Counted from the stretch's first letter, positions 6,462 through 16,623 are shown. The stretch: DNA of 31,299 bases from Oscillospiraceae bacterium (GCA_902362965.1 CABIYQ010000020.1:1-31299), one strand, 5' to 3'. A program made the numbers and translations. Notes: generated by a model not told the origin, from the letters alone.

Positions 6462-9400
6462 ATGAAAAAACAAATGACAAGAATATTATCAATAATGATG
6501 ACGATCGTAATGATATTTACAATGATGCCGTTAACGGTCTTTGCAGAAGAAACAAAGGTACAGATAGTAAATGCATATGAGCTTGCGACCAAAAGCAAAA
6601 TGACCATAGGAGACGGATATACGCTGAATGCGGAGGATTATTGGTGCATTATTCATACATCAGACAGCATGAGGGCAGTGTACTGTATTGAACCGGGAAA
6701 GCATGTTTTAAGCGGAGATATGTATAATGAAAATGCAGCCGAGAATTATCTTAACAAGGTAAAAAACAAGACGCTGTCCACTTAGGAAATCCAATCGACT
6801 CTAAGACGAACCTTTCTGTACGCATATACGGGAAAGCTTGATACGGCGGAATCATATATGAAATATACTGCAACTCAATTGCTTGTATGGGAGGTTATCG
6901 TAGGACAGAGAGATATGAACTTCAAGCGTGTAAGCAACGGATATACATCGGTTGAAAAGATGTTAAATAATTTCCGTAATGATTATGCAGGACAGCAGGT
7001 AAGCAATTATTATTACGACTATGAAACAAAAATACAGAAAGATAAAAAATCAGTATCCTTTGCAAAGATTTCAAAGGAATCGGCGAAAGCCTCGGCAGTA
7101 AAAGCAGGAGCAGACGGAACATATACATTCAAGGATAAGAACAAGCAGCTTAAAAACTTTGATGTGACCGTTAATAACGGAAGTGTTGTATCAAAGTCGG
7201 GAAACAGTCTGAAAGTCAAAGCAGATGACGGAAAAACAGCAGTTGTAACATTAACGCAGAATAACCTGAGCGATTCAGGAGAGTTTACCGGATTTCTGAC
7301 ATTGACAAGCAATTCAAAGCAGACGCTAGCCAAACTGAAAGCAGGAAAAAGAAAATATTATGCGGCTGTCAAAGGACTTGAAAACGGTAATTTAGAGATT
7401 ATCAAGACTTCCGAGGACGGAATTGTTGCAAATATAGAATTTACGGTAACGGGAAACGGTAAAACATACAATGTAAAGACAGACAGTAACGGAAAGATAA
7501 AAATCCCAAATTTGACAGCAGGAGAGTACACAGTAACTGAAAAAGTTCCTGTTCGATATGAAAAACAGAAGTCGCAGAAGGTAAAGGTACAGGCAGGCAA
7601 GACAGCTTCCGTTTCATTTTCAAATACTCTTAAAAAAGGAGCAATAAAGATAAACAAACAGTCTGAGGACGATGAAGTAGGAAACCGAACATTTGAAATC
7701 AAGGGGAACGGCAAGACATATACAATTAATACAAACAGTAACGGAATTGCCGTACTCTCGGATATTCCCGTGTATGACAAGGATAATAATAAAATCACCT
7801 ATACGATAAGCGAGAAAAATGTTCCTATAAAATACGTAGTTCCCGCAAATCAGACAGCAACCCTTACAGCAGACGCCACAACAGACAAGACATTTAAAAA
7901 TGTGCTTAAAAAGTTTACGGCAGAGGTAATAAAGAAGGACAGCGAATATGACTCAGCACAGGGTGACGGAAGTCTTGCAGGAGCCGTTTACGGTATTTAC
8001 AAAGGTGATGAGCTTGTAGATACGTATACTACCGATGAGAAAGGATACTTTAAAACCAAGGAATATGTTTGCGGAGATAATTGGACTATCCGTGAAGTTT
8101 CACCGTCTGAGGGATATTTACTAGATGAAACAGTATACTCTGTTGGTGCAGAAGCCAATAATTATACGGTTGAAAAGAATACTGTAAAAATGACAGTAAA
8201 AGAGGACGTTATCAAGGGCAAGATTTCAATTATAAAGCACAGCGATGACGGTACAACGCAAATAGAAACTCCCGAAGAAGGAGCGGAATTTGAGGTATAT
8301 CTGAAATCCGCAGGCTCTTTTGAGGCGGCAAAGGAAAGTGAAAAGGATCATCTTGTATGCGATAAAAACGGATTTGACGAAACCAAGCTTCTCCCATACG
8401 GTATTTACATTGTTCATCAGACTAAGGGCTGGGAAAACACCGAATGGATGAAAGATTTTGAAGTTGTCATCAGCGAGAATGAAAAGAATTACTTCTACCT
8501 TATAAACGACGCCGTTTTGACTTCACTTGTGAAAATAGTGAAAAAAGACGCTGAAACGGGCAATATTATTCCGGTTTCAAGTATCGGATTCAAAGTGTGG
8601 GACTGTCAGAATGAATGCTATGTAGAGCAGACGATCAACTATCCGACGCAGATCACAATAGACACATACTATACAGACGAAAGCGGATCGCTTATGATGC
8701 CAAGCGAGCTTGTTTACGGAAATTACGAGCTTCACGAGGTACAGACGGCTAACGGATATGTTCTTGACGAAACTCCTGTTCCATTTGCAATTGACGGTCA
8801 GGAAGAAGTAATTACGGTAGAAAAATTCAATACTGCTCAAAAGGGCAGAATAAGCGTACAGAAAACAGGTGATATATTTACAAGAGTAAATAAGGCTTCA
8901 TCAGCATATACAGACGAGGACGGAAATCTGATTGAAAATCCTACGACATATACTCCGGTGTTTGAAACGGGAAATCTTGCAGGGGCAGTATTTCAGGTGA
9001 TAGCATCTGAGGACATCATAACAGCAGACGGTACTGTAAGAGCAAAGGCAGGAGATGTAGTTGCAGAACTTATCACTGATGAAAACGGCTATGCCGAAAC
9101 AGACTTGTTGTATCTGGGCAAGTACGAAGTTAAGGAAATTACCGCTCCTAACGGATATGTGCTTAATTCTAAATCACAGTTTATTGAACTTGTCTATGCA
9201 GGACAGGAAATAGAAGTAAGAGATACAGTAAATGCGGCGTTTGTCAACGATTATCAAAGGGTTGAAATCAGTCTTGAAAAGATTTTAGAACAAGACGAAA
9301 CCTTCGGAATCGGAACAAATGAAGAATACAAAAGTGTCAGATTCGGTTTATTTGCAGAGGAAGAAATAACTGCGGCTAACGGCAGTACGATTCCTGCAAA

Positions 9401-10334
9401 CGGTCTAATATCTGAAATCAGTCTTGATGAAAACATGAAAGCGGTATTTTCGGTAAAGCTTCCGTTTGCAAAGTATTATGTTCGGGAAATTTTCACAGAT
9501 GAGCATTATATTCTCGGCGATGAAAAGTATTCTTTTGATTTTAAGTACAGTGAAGAAGCAGAAACAGTAATTATCGACTGCGGAGAGTTTGAAAACAAGC
9601 TTAAAAGAGGAACAGTAAAGGGACTGAAACTAGACGAGAATAATGAACCTCTTGAAAACGCAGTGTTCGGACTTTTTAAACCCGACTGTACAGAGTTTAC
9701 AGAAGAAAACGCATTAATGACAGCCAAGTCAGATGACAAGGGCTGTTTTTGTTTTGCCGATATTCCGTTCGGAGAGTTTGCAGTAAGAGTGATAAAAGCT
9801 CCGACAGGATATATTTTGTCTGATAAGGTGTATCAGGTGAACATAACCGAGGACGGTCAGACTGTAGAAATAACAGCAGAAAACAAGCCGATAACCGTTG
9901 AGTTTTCAAAGAGAGATACCGAGGGCAATGAGCTTAAAGGAGCTAAGCTTCAGATAGTTGATGAAAAAGGTAATGTAATAGAGGAATGGATTTCAGACGG
10001 TACAAATCATATTGTTAAAAAGCTTAAGGCAGGGAAATATGTGCTTACCGAAACCGCAGCTCCGGACGGTTATGAGATAGCCACAGATATCAGCTTCGAG
10101 GTCTTTGAGGACGGTACTGTCAAGGCAGGAAATACAGAAACAGTTGCTGTATCTAAAGACGGAAATCCGCTGATAGTTATGGTAGACGAAGCGGAAGAAA
10201 AGCAGATAACCCCTCAGACAGGAGATAACCGCAGTAAGCTTCCGGGGATCATACTGACAGGAACAGGACTTTCAATACTTGTAATACTGATATTAAAGAG
10301 CAGAAAAAAGAACGGAGGAAAAGATGAAAAGTAA
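6462..10334 (+). pseudogene. Sortase-anchored thioester/CnaB-repeat surface adhesin, interrupted by an in-frame TAG
   Basis: One reading frame of 1290 codons with a single amber codon at 6783-6785 (codon 108); downstream the frame stays open to 10334. Start is ATG 6462, eight bases after AAGGAGG. A signal peptide ends near Ala28 (P-L-T-V-F-A). Residues about 30-170 resemble a thioester domain, with the Cys in V-Y-C-I-E-P-G (Cys75) and the Gln in T-Q-L-L-V-W (Gln139). At least eight CnaB/SpaA-type beta repeats follow, each ending in an E-x-x-x-P-x-G-Y-type motif, then a sorting signal T-P-Q-T-G at 1250-1254, a membrane helix and a basic tail. The product would be anchored by the downstream sortase and could mediate cell contact in mating. 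The stop splits the thioester pair, so full function needs readthrough or the gene is dead. Confidence 0.88.
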
Positions 10335-11061
10335 GCTATTGAAAATAGCGGCTGCTGTTTCGGCTGCCGCTTTAATTGCAGGAGGGATATATTTTCTGTT
10401 TTATGATGATCTGGCACAGAAAATAAGCTATGAAAAGCTAAAGCCGTTTATGCCCGATATTACTGTTCTGAATGTTTCTCCAACTGAGCAAATCGAGGAA
10501 GATGAAAAAAAGGAATTGAATGAACAGGTTCAGGAACTGAATCAGAGCTATGATGACTCAATAGGATGGATATATATTCCCGATACAAATATCAATTATC
10601 CGATAATGCAGGCGGAGGATAATGAATATTATCTCCACAGGTCATATGACGGTAATTATTTGTATTCAGGTTCGGTTTTTCTCGATTGGCGATGTAATTC
10701 GGATTTTTCGGGAGATGTGAATATGCTGTACGGTCACAATATGCAAAACGGAAGTATGTTTGCGGATGTTCTCAACTTTTTGAACGAGGATTACTTTGAC
10801 AGTCATAAATACGGCTGGCTAACAACTGAGGACAGCGTATACAGAGTAGAATTCTTTTCGGTTTCACAGCCACAGAGTTACAGCGGAGTATACAATGTTC
10901 AGAGGGCAGGAGATATGTGGCTTAAAAAGCTCAAGAGTTTCAATGTGATAGACAGAGAAATAAAAATCGAAGATGATGATTGTATGATCTCGCTTTCTAC
11001 CTGTACAAATTCTGAAGGAAGTTCAAGAACTGTTCTGACGGGTAAATTGATTGAAGTTTAA
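10324..11061 (+). CDS. srtB: Class B sortase
   Basis: 245 aa; its ATG lies 11 bases inside the adhesin gene and just after GGAGG, so the two are co-translated. An N-terminal membrane anchor (residues about 7-27) precedes the catalytic domain. The triad is visible: His138 in Y-G-H-N-M, Cys227 in L-S-T-C-T and Arg235 in S-S-R-T-V. It cleaves a sorting signal and joins the surface protein to peptidoglycan. The T-P-Q-T-G signal next door fits the NPQTN-like class B consensus loosely. The sortase is intact although its presumed substrate is interrupted. Confidence 0.92.
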   Translation: MKSKLLKIAAAVSAAALIAGGIYFLFYDDLAQKISYEKLKPFMPDITVLNVSPTEQIEEDEKKELNEQVQELNQSYDDSIGWIYIPDTNINYPIMQAEDNEYYLHRSYDGNYLYSGSVFLDWRCNSDFSGDVNMLYGHNMQNGSMFADVLNFLNEDYFDSHKYGWLTTEDSVYRVEFFSVSQPQSYSGVYNVQRAGDMWLKKLKSFNVIDREIKIEDDDCMISLSTCTNSEGSSRTVLTGKLIEV

Positions 11062-11074
11062 CGGAGGGATGTAT

Positions 11075-11407
11075 ATGAAAAAGAAGAAAGTACTTATATT
11101 TATAATTACAGCAGCAGTAATGGCGGTGTTGTGCAGTATTACAGTGTTTGCGGACGGAGAGGTAGCAAACGCAGTAAGCAATACATGGACTAAGGCAAGA
11201 GGACAGATAAAATCGATCGTAAACGATGTAGTGTTTCCTGTAATAGATGTTGTTCTGGCAATACTATTGTTTGTTAAAATATCTACAAGCTACATGGACT
11301 ACCGCAAGCATGGACAATTTGAATGGGCTGCTCCGGCGATTTTGTTCGGCTGCCTTATATTCTCCCTGACAGCTCCTTTGTATATTTGGTCTATAGTGGG
11401 AATGTAA
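11075..11407 (+). CDS. DUF3852 membrane protein, VirB2-like position
   Basis: 110 aa from ATG 11075, six bases after GGAGGG; the in-frame ATG at 11069 abuts the ribosome site and is less likely. There is a signal sequence with cleavage likely after V-F-A (near residue 26), then two hydrophobic helices around V-F-P-V-I-D-V-V-L-A-I-L and A-I-L-F-G-C-L-I-F-S-L. The segment Y-M-D-Y-R-K-H-G-Q-F-E-W-A-A-P is a family hallmark of DUF3852. Size and topology resemble a small T4SS pilin or channel subunit of the VirB2 type, which is inference. Confidence 0.82.
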   Translation: MKKKKVLIFIITAAVMAVLCSITVFADGEVANAVSNTWTKARGQIKSIVNDVVFPVIDVVLAILLFVKISTSYMDYRKHGQFEWAAPAILFGCLIFSLTAPLYIWSIVGM

Positions 11408-11498
11408 TAAAAGAACAGGTTTGAGGCTGAATATTTGTTGGATATTGGTATAGCTATTTTTGAAACTATTTGATATATTGTGTTGCGGAGGTGAGGCA

Positions 11499-11756
11499 AT
11501 GGACATAGCGGGCGAGCTGTACAATAAGTATGCAGACGAAATCTCAATGGAGGCGGTGAGTAATGAAAGATATCTGAGGTTAAAGAGAACGCTCAAAAAT
11601 ATATCCGACGAGTTTGAAAAGCTTGATGAAGAAATAAAGGAAACTGTCGACGGGTATATTGATATAATCTCACGGGAAAATGATATCTATTCGAAAGCCG
11701 CATTCCATATGGGATTCAGGCTCGGACTCAGAATCCAAAAGGAAATGAAAGAATAA
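11499..11756 (+). CDS. Small helical ICE protein, DUF6809-like
   Basis: 85 aa from ATG 11499, about seven bases after GGAGGTG. A longer frame from 11460 lacks a ribosome site. The protein is almost all helix, with charged heptad-like stretches and the end A-F-H-M-G-F-R-L-G-L-R-I, which recalls the DUF6809 family of ICE proteins (L-Y ... A-F-x-x-G-F-R-L-G). No catalytic motif. Function unknown; assignment is tentative. Confidence 0.65.
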   Translation: MDIAGELYNKYADEISMEAVSNERYLRLKRTLKNISDEFEKLDEEIKETVDGYIDIISRENDIYSKAAFHMGFRLGLRIQKEMKE

Positions 11757-11764
11757 CAGGGAAA

Positions 11765-11786
11765 AGCAGTCTTCGGACTGCTTTTT
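11765..11786 (+). terminator. Short perfect terminator hairpin before the Toprim gene
   Basis: AGCAGTC-TTCG-GACTGCT followed by TTTT, a seven-base stem with the extra-stable UUCG tetraloop. It sits 18 bases before ATG 11804 and just after the stop of the previous gene. Confidence 0.8.
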
Positions 11787-11803
11787 CAATTGGGGGTGAT
11801 GAA

Positions 11804-13210
11804 ATGCGGTATATACCATATAGCGAGGAGGAAAAACAGCTTGCCAACAGTGTTAATTTAGAACGGTTTCTTCAAACGAGGGGTGAAAAGCTTGAAAAAG
11901 CAGGACGGGAATACAAGCTGGTATATTACGACGGCAGCGGAAAGCATGACAGCATAACGATAAACGGCTCGGCTTGGTTCGACCACAAAAATCAGGTAGG
12001 CGGCGGAGCAATCAAATTCATGCGCCATTTTTACGGTATGGATTTTCAGACGGCTGTTCAGGAACTGTTAGGGCAGACGGTAACTCCGTTGTCCCACAGT
12101 CCGCCGAAAGCTATCGCAAAGGAAGAAAAGAAAGAATTCAGACTTCCCGAAGCCAATCCGAATATGCACAGGGTCTACGCCTACCTTATAAAACAGAGAT
12201 TTATTGCACCCGAAATCATAACTCATTTTGCAAAACAGCACACGCTGTATGAGGATAAGGAGCATCACAATGCGGTGTTTGTGGGCATGGATGAAAACGG
12301 TGTTCCCCGTCAGGCACATAAGCGTTCCACAAATTCATACGGAAAAACATTCAGAATAACCTGTGAGGGTTCGGATACAAAGTACAGCTTTGCTCACTTC
12401 GGTGAATCCGAAAAGCTGTTTGTGTTTGAAGCGCCGATAGATATGTTAAGTTATCTCACTATCTATCCGCAGGATTGGCAGAAGCACAGCTACATCGCCA
12501 TGAACGGAGTGTATGAAAATGCTGTTTTAACGGCGCTTGAAAATCATTCATGGCTGAAAGAAATTGTACTATGTACCGATAACGATGAGGGAGGAATTGA
12601 CGCAGCCCAAAGACTGACGGATATTCTGAAAGAACACGGGTATGAAAACATTTCAAGGTTTTGTCCGCTTTTCAAGGACTGGAATGAAGATTTGAAAGCA
12701 CAAAACGGAGAAGCGCCTCTTCCTGCCGTTTTTCACCGAAGAAAAGAGCTGTATTATGAAACGGTATCGGAGTTAAAGTATTTTAAATGCAGTCCTGACA
12801 GGTTGATTGACAGGTTATCAAAAACAATCCGAAACGGACAATATCATTATCTTGCCGAGTATGCACTTGCAGGCTCGGCATTTTTTATAGGGAGAAAAGA
12901 TGAGGAATCCATGTTTGAAAGACTGAGAGCAAAGCTGTCGGACGAATACAGAGCGTATTCGGATAAAGGCAAGCTGTATTCTAAAGAAGATAACCTAAAG
13001 AGAATGTACCAATCAGTTATGAAAGATTTAAGATATACTCAGGCAAGAACAAAGGAACAGGTTATTCAGACTGCAAAATCACTGTATGAACTGGCAGACT
13101 GTGCAGTCAGGTGCGAGGTTGAACAGAAACTGTCCTCTCCTCAGGTAACACAGGAAGAAACGCCTCAGATGAAAGAACCGTCTAAGGCACTCTGTATGGA
13201 GTATGGGTGA
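11804..13210 (+). CDS. DUF3991/Toprim domain protein, primase-like
   Basis: 468 aa. The N-terminal 100 residues resemble the CHC2-like/DUF3991 region of mobile-element primases (W-F-D-H-K-N-Q-V-G-G-G-A-I-K-F). A Toprim domain follows: the acidic residue Glu209 in V-F-E-A-P-I-D and D-x-D at Asp259/Asp261 in C-T-D-N-D-E-G-G. No zinc-finger cysteines are seen. In conjugative elements such proteins are taken to prime or process the transferred strand. The C-terminal 130 residues are helical and unassigned. It overlaps no neighbour and precedes the coupling protein gene by 23 bases. Confidence 0.85.
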   Translation: MRYIPYSEEEKQLANSVNLERFLQTRGEKLEKAGREYKLVYYDGSGKHDSITINGSAWFDHKNQVGGGAIKFMRHFYGMDFQTAVQELLGQTVTPLSHSPPKAIAKEEKKEFRLPEANPNMHRVYAYLIKQRFIAPEIITHFAKQHTLYEDKEHHNAVFVGMDENGVPRQAHKRSTNSYGKTFRITCEGSDTKYSFAHFGESEKLFVFEAPIDMLSYLTIYPQDWQKHSYIAMNGVYENAVLTALENHSWLKEIVLCTDNDEGGIDAAQRLTDILKEHGYENISRFCPLFKDWNEDLKAQNGEAPLPAVFHRRKELYYETVSELKYFKCSPDRLIDRLSKTIRNGQYHYLAEYALAGSAFFIGRKDEESMFERLRAKLSDEYRAYSDKGKLYSKEDNLKRMYQSVMKDLRYTQARTKEQVIQTAKSLYELADCAVRCEVEQKLSSPQVTQEETPQMKEPSKALCMEYG

Positions 13211-13233
13211 TTTAAAAGATGGAGGTGTAAAAA

Positions 13234-15027
13234 ATGACGCAGACGCAGCTGATCGGCATTATTGTAATGTCGGTCATATTTATTTTACTTGCGGTACTGA
13301 TATACTGTTCAAACAATTATTCACTAAACGGAATCAAGAAAAAAACCGTAGGACAGGGGCAATATGGGACTGCCCGTTTTTCAACGAAAGCCGAGGTCAA
13401 AAAGACATACACGCAAATACCCTTTGATGTGGAAAACTGGCGTCGGGGAAAAAATCTGCCATCTGTTCAGGGTACTGTAGTAGGATGTAAAACCAAAGGA
13501 AAACAAACCTATGCTTTAATTGACGAGGGGGATGTTCATACCCTTATGGTAGGTGCAGCGGGAGTAGGCAAAACAGCTTTTTTTCTTTATCCGAATATTG
13601 AACTGTCTCTTGCAAGCGGCATGAGTTTTCTCAATACAGATTGCAAAGGCGACGTAGTGAGAAACTACGGAACGATAGCAAAAAAGTATTACGGCTACAA
13701 TGTTTCGGTTATCGATCTTAGAAATCCTACACGCTCTGATGAAAATAATATGCTTCATCTGGTCAACAAATATATGGACATTTACAAGTCGGATAAGACT
13801 AATTTGCAGGCAAAAGCAAAAGCGGAGAAGTATGCAAAGATAACAGCCAAAACCATAATAAATATAGGCGGCGGAGATTACTCCTCGATGGGACAAAATG
13901 CGTTTTTCTACGACGCTTCTGAAGGATTATTGGCTTCACTCATTTTGTTAATAGCTGAATTTGGCGAGAAAAATGAAAGGCATATAGTGTCGGTTTTTAA
14001 AATGATTCAGGATTTATTAACGCCAATAGCCGAAGAAAAGAAGGCAGAGAAAAAAGGACAGGCAAAGCCTAAAAACGGATTTAAAATTCTTATGGAAAAG
14101 CTCCCTGACGAACATAAAGCCAAATGGCTTGCAGGTTCTGCACTGTTTGCGGCAGATCAGGCGATGATGTCGATAATATCGACTGCATTGTCAAGGCTCA
14201 ACAGCTTTATAGATTCGGAGCTTGAACAGATACTGTGCTTCGGTATGGCAATTGACGCCGAGAAGTTCTGCAATGAAAAGTCGGCGATATTTATTGTGCT
14301 TCCCGAAGAAGACATCAGTAAATATTTTATGGTATCGCTGATAATTCAGCAGCTGTACCGTGAGATTTTAGTAATTGCAGATGAAAACGGAGGCAAGCTG
14401 AAAAATAGGGTAATGTTTTACTGCGATGAGTTCGGCAGCTTTCCTAAGATAGAGGGAGCAGAGGCAATGTTTTCAGCAAGCCGTTCCCGAAGAATCAGCA
14501 TTGTAGCAATTATTCAGTCCTTTGCACAGCTTGACAAAAACTACGGCATAGAAGGTCAGGAGATAATAACCGACAACACTCAGCTGACTATATTCGGAGG
14601 CTTTGCCCCGAACAGTCAGAGTGCGGAGGTTCTGTCAAAGGCACTTGGAGAGCAGACAGTACTAAGCGGTTCTGTATCGCACGGCAGGGATAAATCACAA
14701 TCCCTGCAGATGATAGGCAGACCGTTAATGACGCCTGATGAGTTGAAATCCATGCCGAAAGGACAGTTTATTGTTATGAAAACGGGAACGCATCCCATGA
14801 TATCGCCTTTAAAGCTGTATTTTAAATGGGGCATTGAGTTTGAAGAACCGTATATACTTGAAGATAAGGGTGCAAGGAAGGTCACATATATGAGTAAAGA
14901 CGGATTAATGCGAGAGGTTGAGATGAAGTATCCGCAGAAGAAAAAAATACTGCCTGTGGAGTTTGATGTGGAATTTGATGAAGAACTGCCGAAAAGGAGA
15001 AAGCGGCTTAAAACAGGAGGTGTATAG
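13234..15027 (+). CDS. virD4: VirD4/TraG-type coupling protein
   Basis: 597 aa. The N-terminus has one membrane helix (residues about 6-26). Walker A is G-A-A-G-V-G-K-T (107-114), and the Walker B acidic pair is Asp398-Glu399 in V-M-F-Y-C-D-E-F-G. The conserved S-R-S-R-R-I-S and I-I-Q-S-F-A-Q-L-D-K-x-Y-G segments of the family follow. It is the hexameric ATPase that brings the relaxosome, and any protein substrates, to the type IV channel. The C-terminus is basic (P-K-R-R-K-R-L-K). The start ATG follows GGAGG. The gene appears intact. Confidence 0.95.
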   Translation: MTQTQLIGIIVMSVIFILLAVLIYCSNNYSLNGIKKKTVGQGQYGTARFSTKAEVKKTYTQIPFDVENWRRGKNLPSVQGTVVGCKTKGKQTYALIDEGDVHTLMVGAAGVGKTAFFLYPNIELSLASGMSFLNTDCKGDVVRNYGTIAKKYYGYNVSVIDLRNPTRSDENNMLHLVNKYMDIYKSDKTNLQAKAKAEKYAKITAKTIINIGGGDYSSMGQNAFFYDASEGLLASLILLIAEFGEKNERHIVSVFKMIQDLLTPIAEEKKAEKKGQAKPKNGFKILMEKLPDEHKAKWLAGSALFAADQAMMSIISTALSRLNSFIDSELEQILCFGMAIDAEKFCNEKSAIFIVLPEEDISKYFMVSLIIQQLYREILVIADENGGKLKNRVMFYCDEFGSFPKIEGAEAMFSASRSRRISIVAIIQSFAQLDKNYGIEGQEIITDNTQLTIFGGFAPNSQSAEVLSKALGEQTVLSGSVSHGRDKSQSLQMIGRPLMTPDELKSMPKGQFIVMKTGTHPMISPLKLYFKWGIEFEEPYILEDKGARKVTYMSKDGLMREVEMKYPQKKKILPVEFDVEFDEELPKRRKRLKTGGV

Positions 15028-15030
15028 TGT

Positions 15031-15288
15031 TTGAGATTTTCAAGGGAGATCTACGAGTACGGATTGCCTCACAGGGCAGTGACGGTATATATGTATCTTT
15101 CCAACCGTGCCGGAAAAAAGAAAGAGTGTTTCCCGTCGGTGAAAACCATTGCCGAGGATCTCAGAATGTCAAGATCAACGGTGTTTCGTGCTTTTAATGA
15201 TCTGGAAACCGCAGGACTTATTGAGCGTGAGGAAAGGTACAGAATAAGCGGAGGACGAAGCTCCACTCTTTATAGGGTTAAAGGTTGA
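15031..15288 (+). CDS. Small winged-helix DNA-binding protein
   Basis: 85 aa, starting at TTG 15031, eleven bases after CAGGAGG and three bases after the VirD4 stop. A helix-turn-helix is evident in C-F-P-S-V-K-T-I-A-E-D-L-R-M-S-R-S-T-V-F, followed by a wing with G-G-R-S-S-T-L-Y. This is the same module as the N-terminus of ICE and plasmid replication initiators (DnaD/RepA-like), here alone. It may regulate the transfer operon or be a remnant of a longer initiator. Confidence 0.82.
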   Translation: MRFSREIYEYGLPHRAVTVYMYLSNRAGKKKECFPSVKTIAEDLRMSRSTVFRAFNDLETAGLIEREERYRISGGRSSTLYRVKG

Positions 15289-15313
15289 AAAAACAGCGGT
15301 TTTGTGGTATAAT
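15285..15313 (+). promoter_or_regulatory. Sigma-A promoter for the acetyltransferase gene
   Basis: TTGAAA (15285-15290) and a perfect TATAAT (15308-15313) with a 17-base spacer. The -35 overlaps the last codons of the winged-helix gene. It lies about 30 bases before GTG 15343, so this cargo gene can be expressed apart from the transfer operon. Confidence 0.75.
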
Positions 15314-15342
15314 CAGTAATATAAAAAATAAGAGGTGTAAAG

Positions 15343-15777
15343 GTGATAAGAAGATTTGAGGAAAAGGATATATCTTCTGTTATGCAAATTTGGTTGGATT
15401 CAAATTTAGAGGCACATTCATTTATAGAGGAAAGCTATTGGAAAAACAAATATGAAGCTGTTGAAAAAATGATATTAAAAGCAGAAATATATGTTTATGA
15501 GGATAGCGATGGTATAAACGGGTTTGTCGGATTGATAGACAATTATATTGCCGGAGTATTTGTAAGAAAGGGAAAACGCTCAAAGGGAATAGGAAAACAG
15601 CTTATTGATTTTGTTAAGTGTCAGTACAATAACCTGACGTTAGATGTTTTTGTCAAAAATACCAGAGCAGTAGATTTCTATATAAGAGAGGGATTTCAAA
15701 TTCAACGCAAAAGTATTAATTATGATACACAGGAAGAAGAATATACCATGTGCTGTAAAGTTAAAATTAAGGAGTAA
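15343..15777 (+). CDS. GNAT-family N-acetyltransferase
   Basis: 144 aa from GTG 15343 with AGAGGTG upstream. The acetyl-CoA binding motif is V-R-K-G-K-R-S-K-G-I-G-K-Q (R/Q-x-x-G-x-G), with a preceding beta strand and the typical V-D-F-Y-I-R-E-G-F C-terminal segment. The length fits small single-domain acetyltransferases of the YjaB type. The substrate is unknown. It has its own promoter and is probably cargo, since no role in transfer is known. Confidence 0.88.
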   Translation: MIRRFEEKDISSVMQIWLDSNLEAHSFIEESYWKNKYEAVEKMILKAEIYVYEDSDGINGFVGLIDNYIAGVFVRKGKRSKGIGKQLIDFVKCQYNNLTLDVFVKNTRAVDFYIREGFQIQRKSINYDTQEEEYTMCCKVKIKE

Positions 15778-15782
15778 AAGGA

Positions 15783-16031
15783 ATGTCAAACAAGTACAAT
15801 TTAGACCGAGAAACCTATAGAGCAATAAAAAAGATGGACAGAGTGCAGCTTGAAAAAATACTGACCGATGTATATACATCAGGCAAAGAGGACGCAGAAT
15901 CGGGATATATAGATTTAAGCGAGCTTAAAGCAGCCATCGGACAGATAAAGGGAATAGGAGAAAACAGACTCAACGAAATAATGGATGTTATTCAGAACTT
16001 TGTTGATAATGCGGAGAAAAAAGAGGATTAA
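15783..16031 (+). CDS. Small protein with a helix-hairpin-helix-like motif
   Basis: 82 aa from ATG 15783, with GGAG before it (it follows AAGGAG in the tail of the previous gene). Mostly helical and charged. The segment I-G-Q-I-K-G-I-G-E-N-R-L-N-E-I looks like a helix-hairpin-helix (G-I-G core), a non-specific DNA-binding motif, near residues 52-68. The stop is directly followed by the glycosylase start at 16033. It may act on DNA with its neighbour; not assigned. Confidence 0.65.
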   Translation: MSNKYNLDRETYRAIKKMDRVQLEKILTDVYTSGKEDAESGYIDLSELKAAIGQIKGIGENRLNEIMDVIQNFVDNAEKKED

Positions 16032-16032
16032 T

Positions 16033-16623
16033 ATGAATGATGTTAACAGATGCGGCTGGTGTCAGGATAACGGAATGATGCAGAAGTATCATGATGAAGA
16101 ATGGGGAGTACCGCTGCATGACGATAAAAAGCAGTTTGAGTTTTTGATGTTGGAAGCGATGCAGTGCGGACTCAGCTGGTCGCTTATGTTAAAGAAAAGA
16201 CAAACTTTCAGACAGTGCTTTGATGATTTCGATTATGAAAAGATCGCCTTGTACAATGAAGAAAAAATCGCAGAAATAATGAATATACCCGACATGATAA
16301 AGTCTGAAAGGAAGATAAGAGCAGTAATTCATAATGCGAAAATGTTCCTAAAAATCATTGAAGAATACGGCTCCTTTGATAAATATCTGTGGGGTTTTAC
16401 AGATAACAAAACAATAATCTATGATTCTCACAGGGATGGACAGCTTCCTGCAAAGAATGAATTATCCGATGAAATAAGCAGAGACCTGAAAAAAAGAGGA
16501 TTTAAATATCTGGGTTCGATAACCGTCTATTCGCATCTGCAGGCATGCGGAATAATAAACGATCATGAGGAAAAATGCTTCAGGTATAAGGAGCTTAAAG
16601 AAAAAAATGATATAAACCGCTGA
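16033..16623 (+). CDS. tag: DNA-3-methyladenine glycosylase I
   Basis: 196 aa from ATG 16033; an upstream in-frame extension to 15985 overlaps the previous gene and is rejected. Family hallmarks: R-C-G-W-C near residue 6, Y-H-D-E-E-W-G-V-P, L-E-A-M-Q-C-G-L-S-W with the conserved Glu, and the zinc-site end N-D-H-E-E-K-C. It removes 3-methyladenine from alkylated DNA as the first step of base excision repair. It is unusual as ICE cargo, but the repair island 10 kb downstream shows the same theme. A terminator starts within its last codons. Confidence 0.93.
   Translation: MNDVNRCGWCQDNGMMQKYHDEEWGVPLHDDKKQFEFLMLEAMQCGLSWSLMLKKRQTFRQCFDDFDYEKIALYNEEKIAEIMNIPDMIKSERKIRAVIHNAKMFLKIIEEYGSFDKYLWGFTDNKTIIYDSHRDGQLPAKNELSDEISRDLKKRGFKYLGSITVYSHLQACGIINDHEEKCFRYKELKEKNDINR

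Noticed and set aside
6783..6785. TAG recoded as an amino acid (altered code or pyrrolysine)
   Set aside because: TAG is used as a normal stop for virD4, hepT and the Sel1 frame, and no recoding signal or special tRNA is visible.
6858..10334. Separate gene starting at ATG 6858
   Set aside because: It is the same frame as 6462-6782, split only by TAG. The ATG is internal to the thioester domain and has no ribosome site or signal peptide.
13203..13427. 74-aa frame overlapping the start of virD4
   Set aside because: It is out of frame with a clearly conserved coupling protein, and the translation shows no family features.
15985..16032. N-terminal extension of the glycosylase
   Set aside because: It overlaps the preceding gene; ATG 16033 has a good ribosome site and gives the normal N-terminus with the zinc-site Cys.
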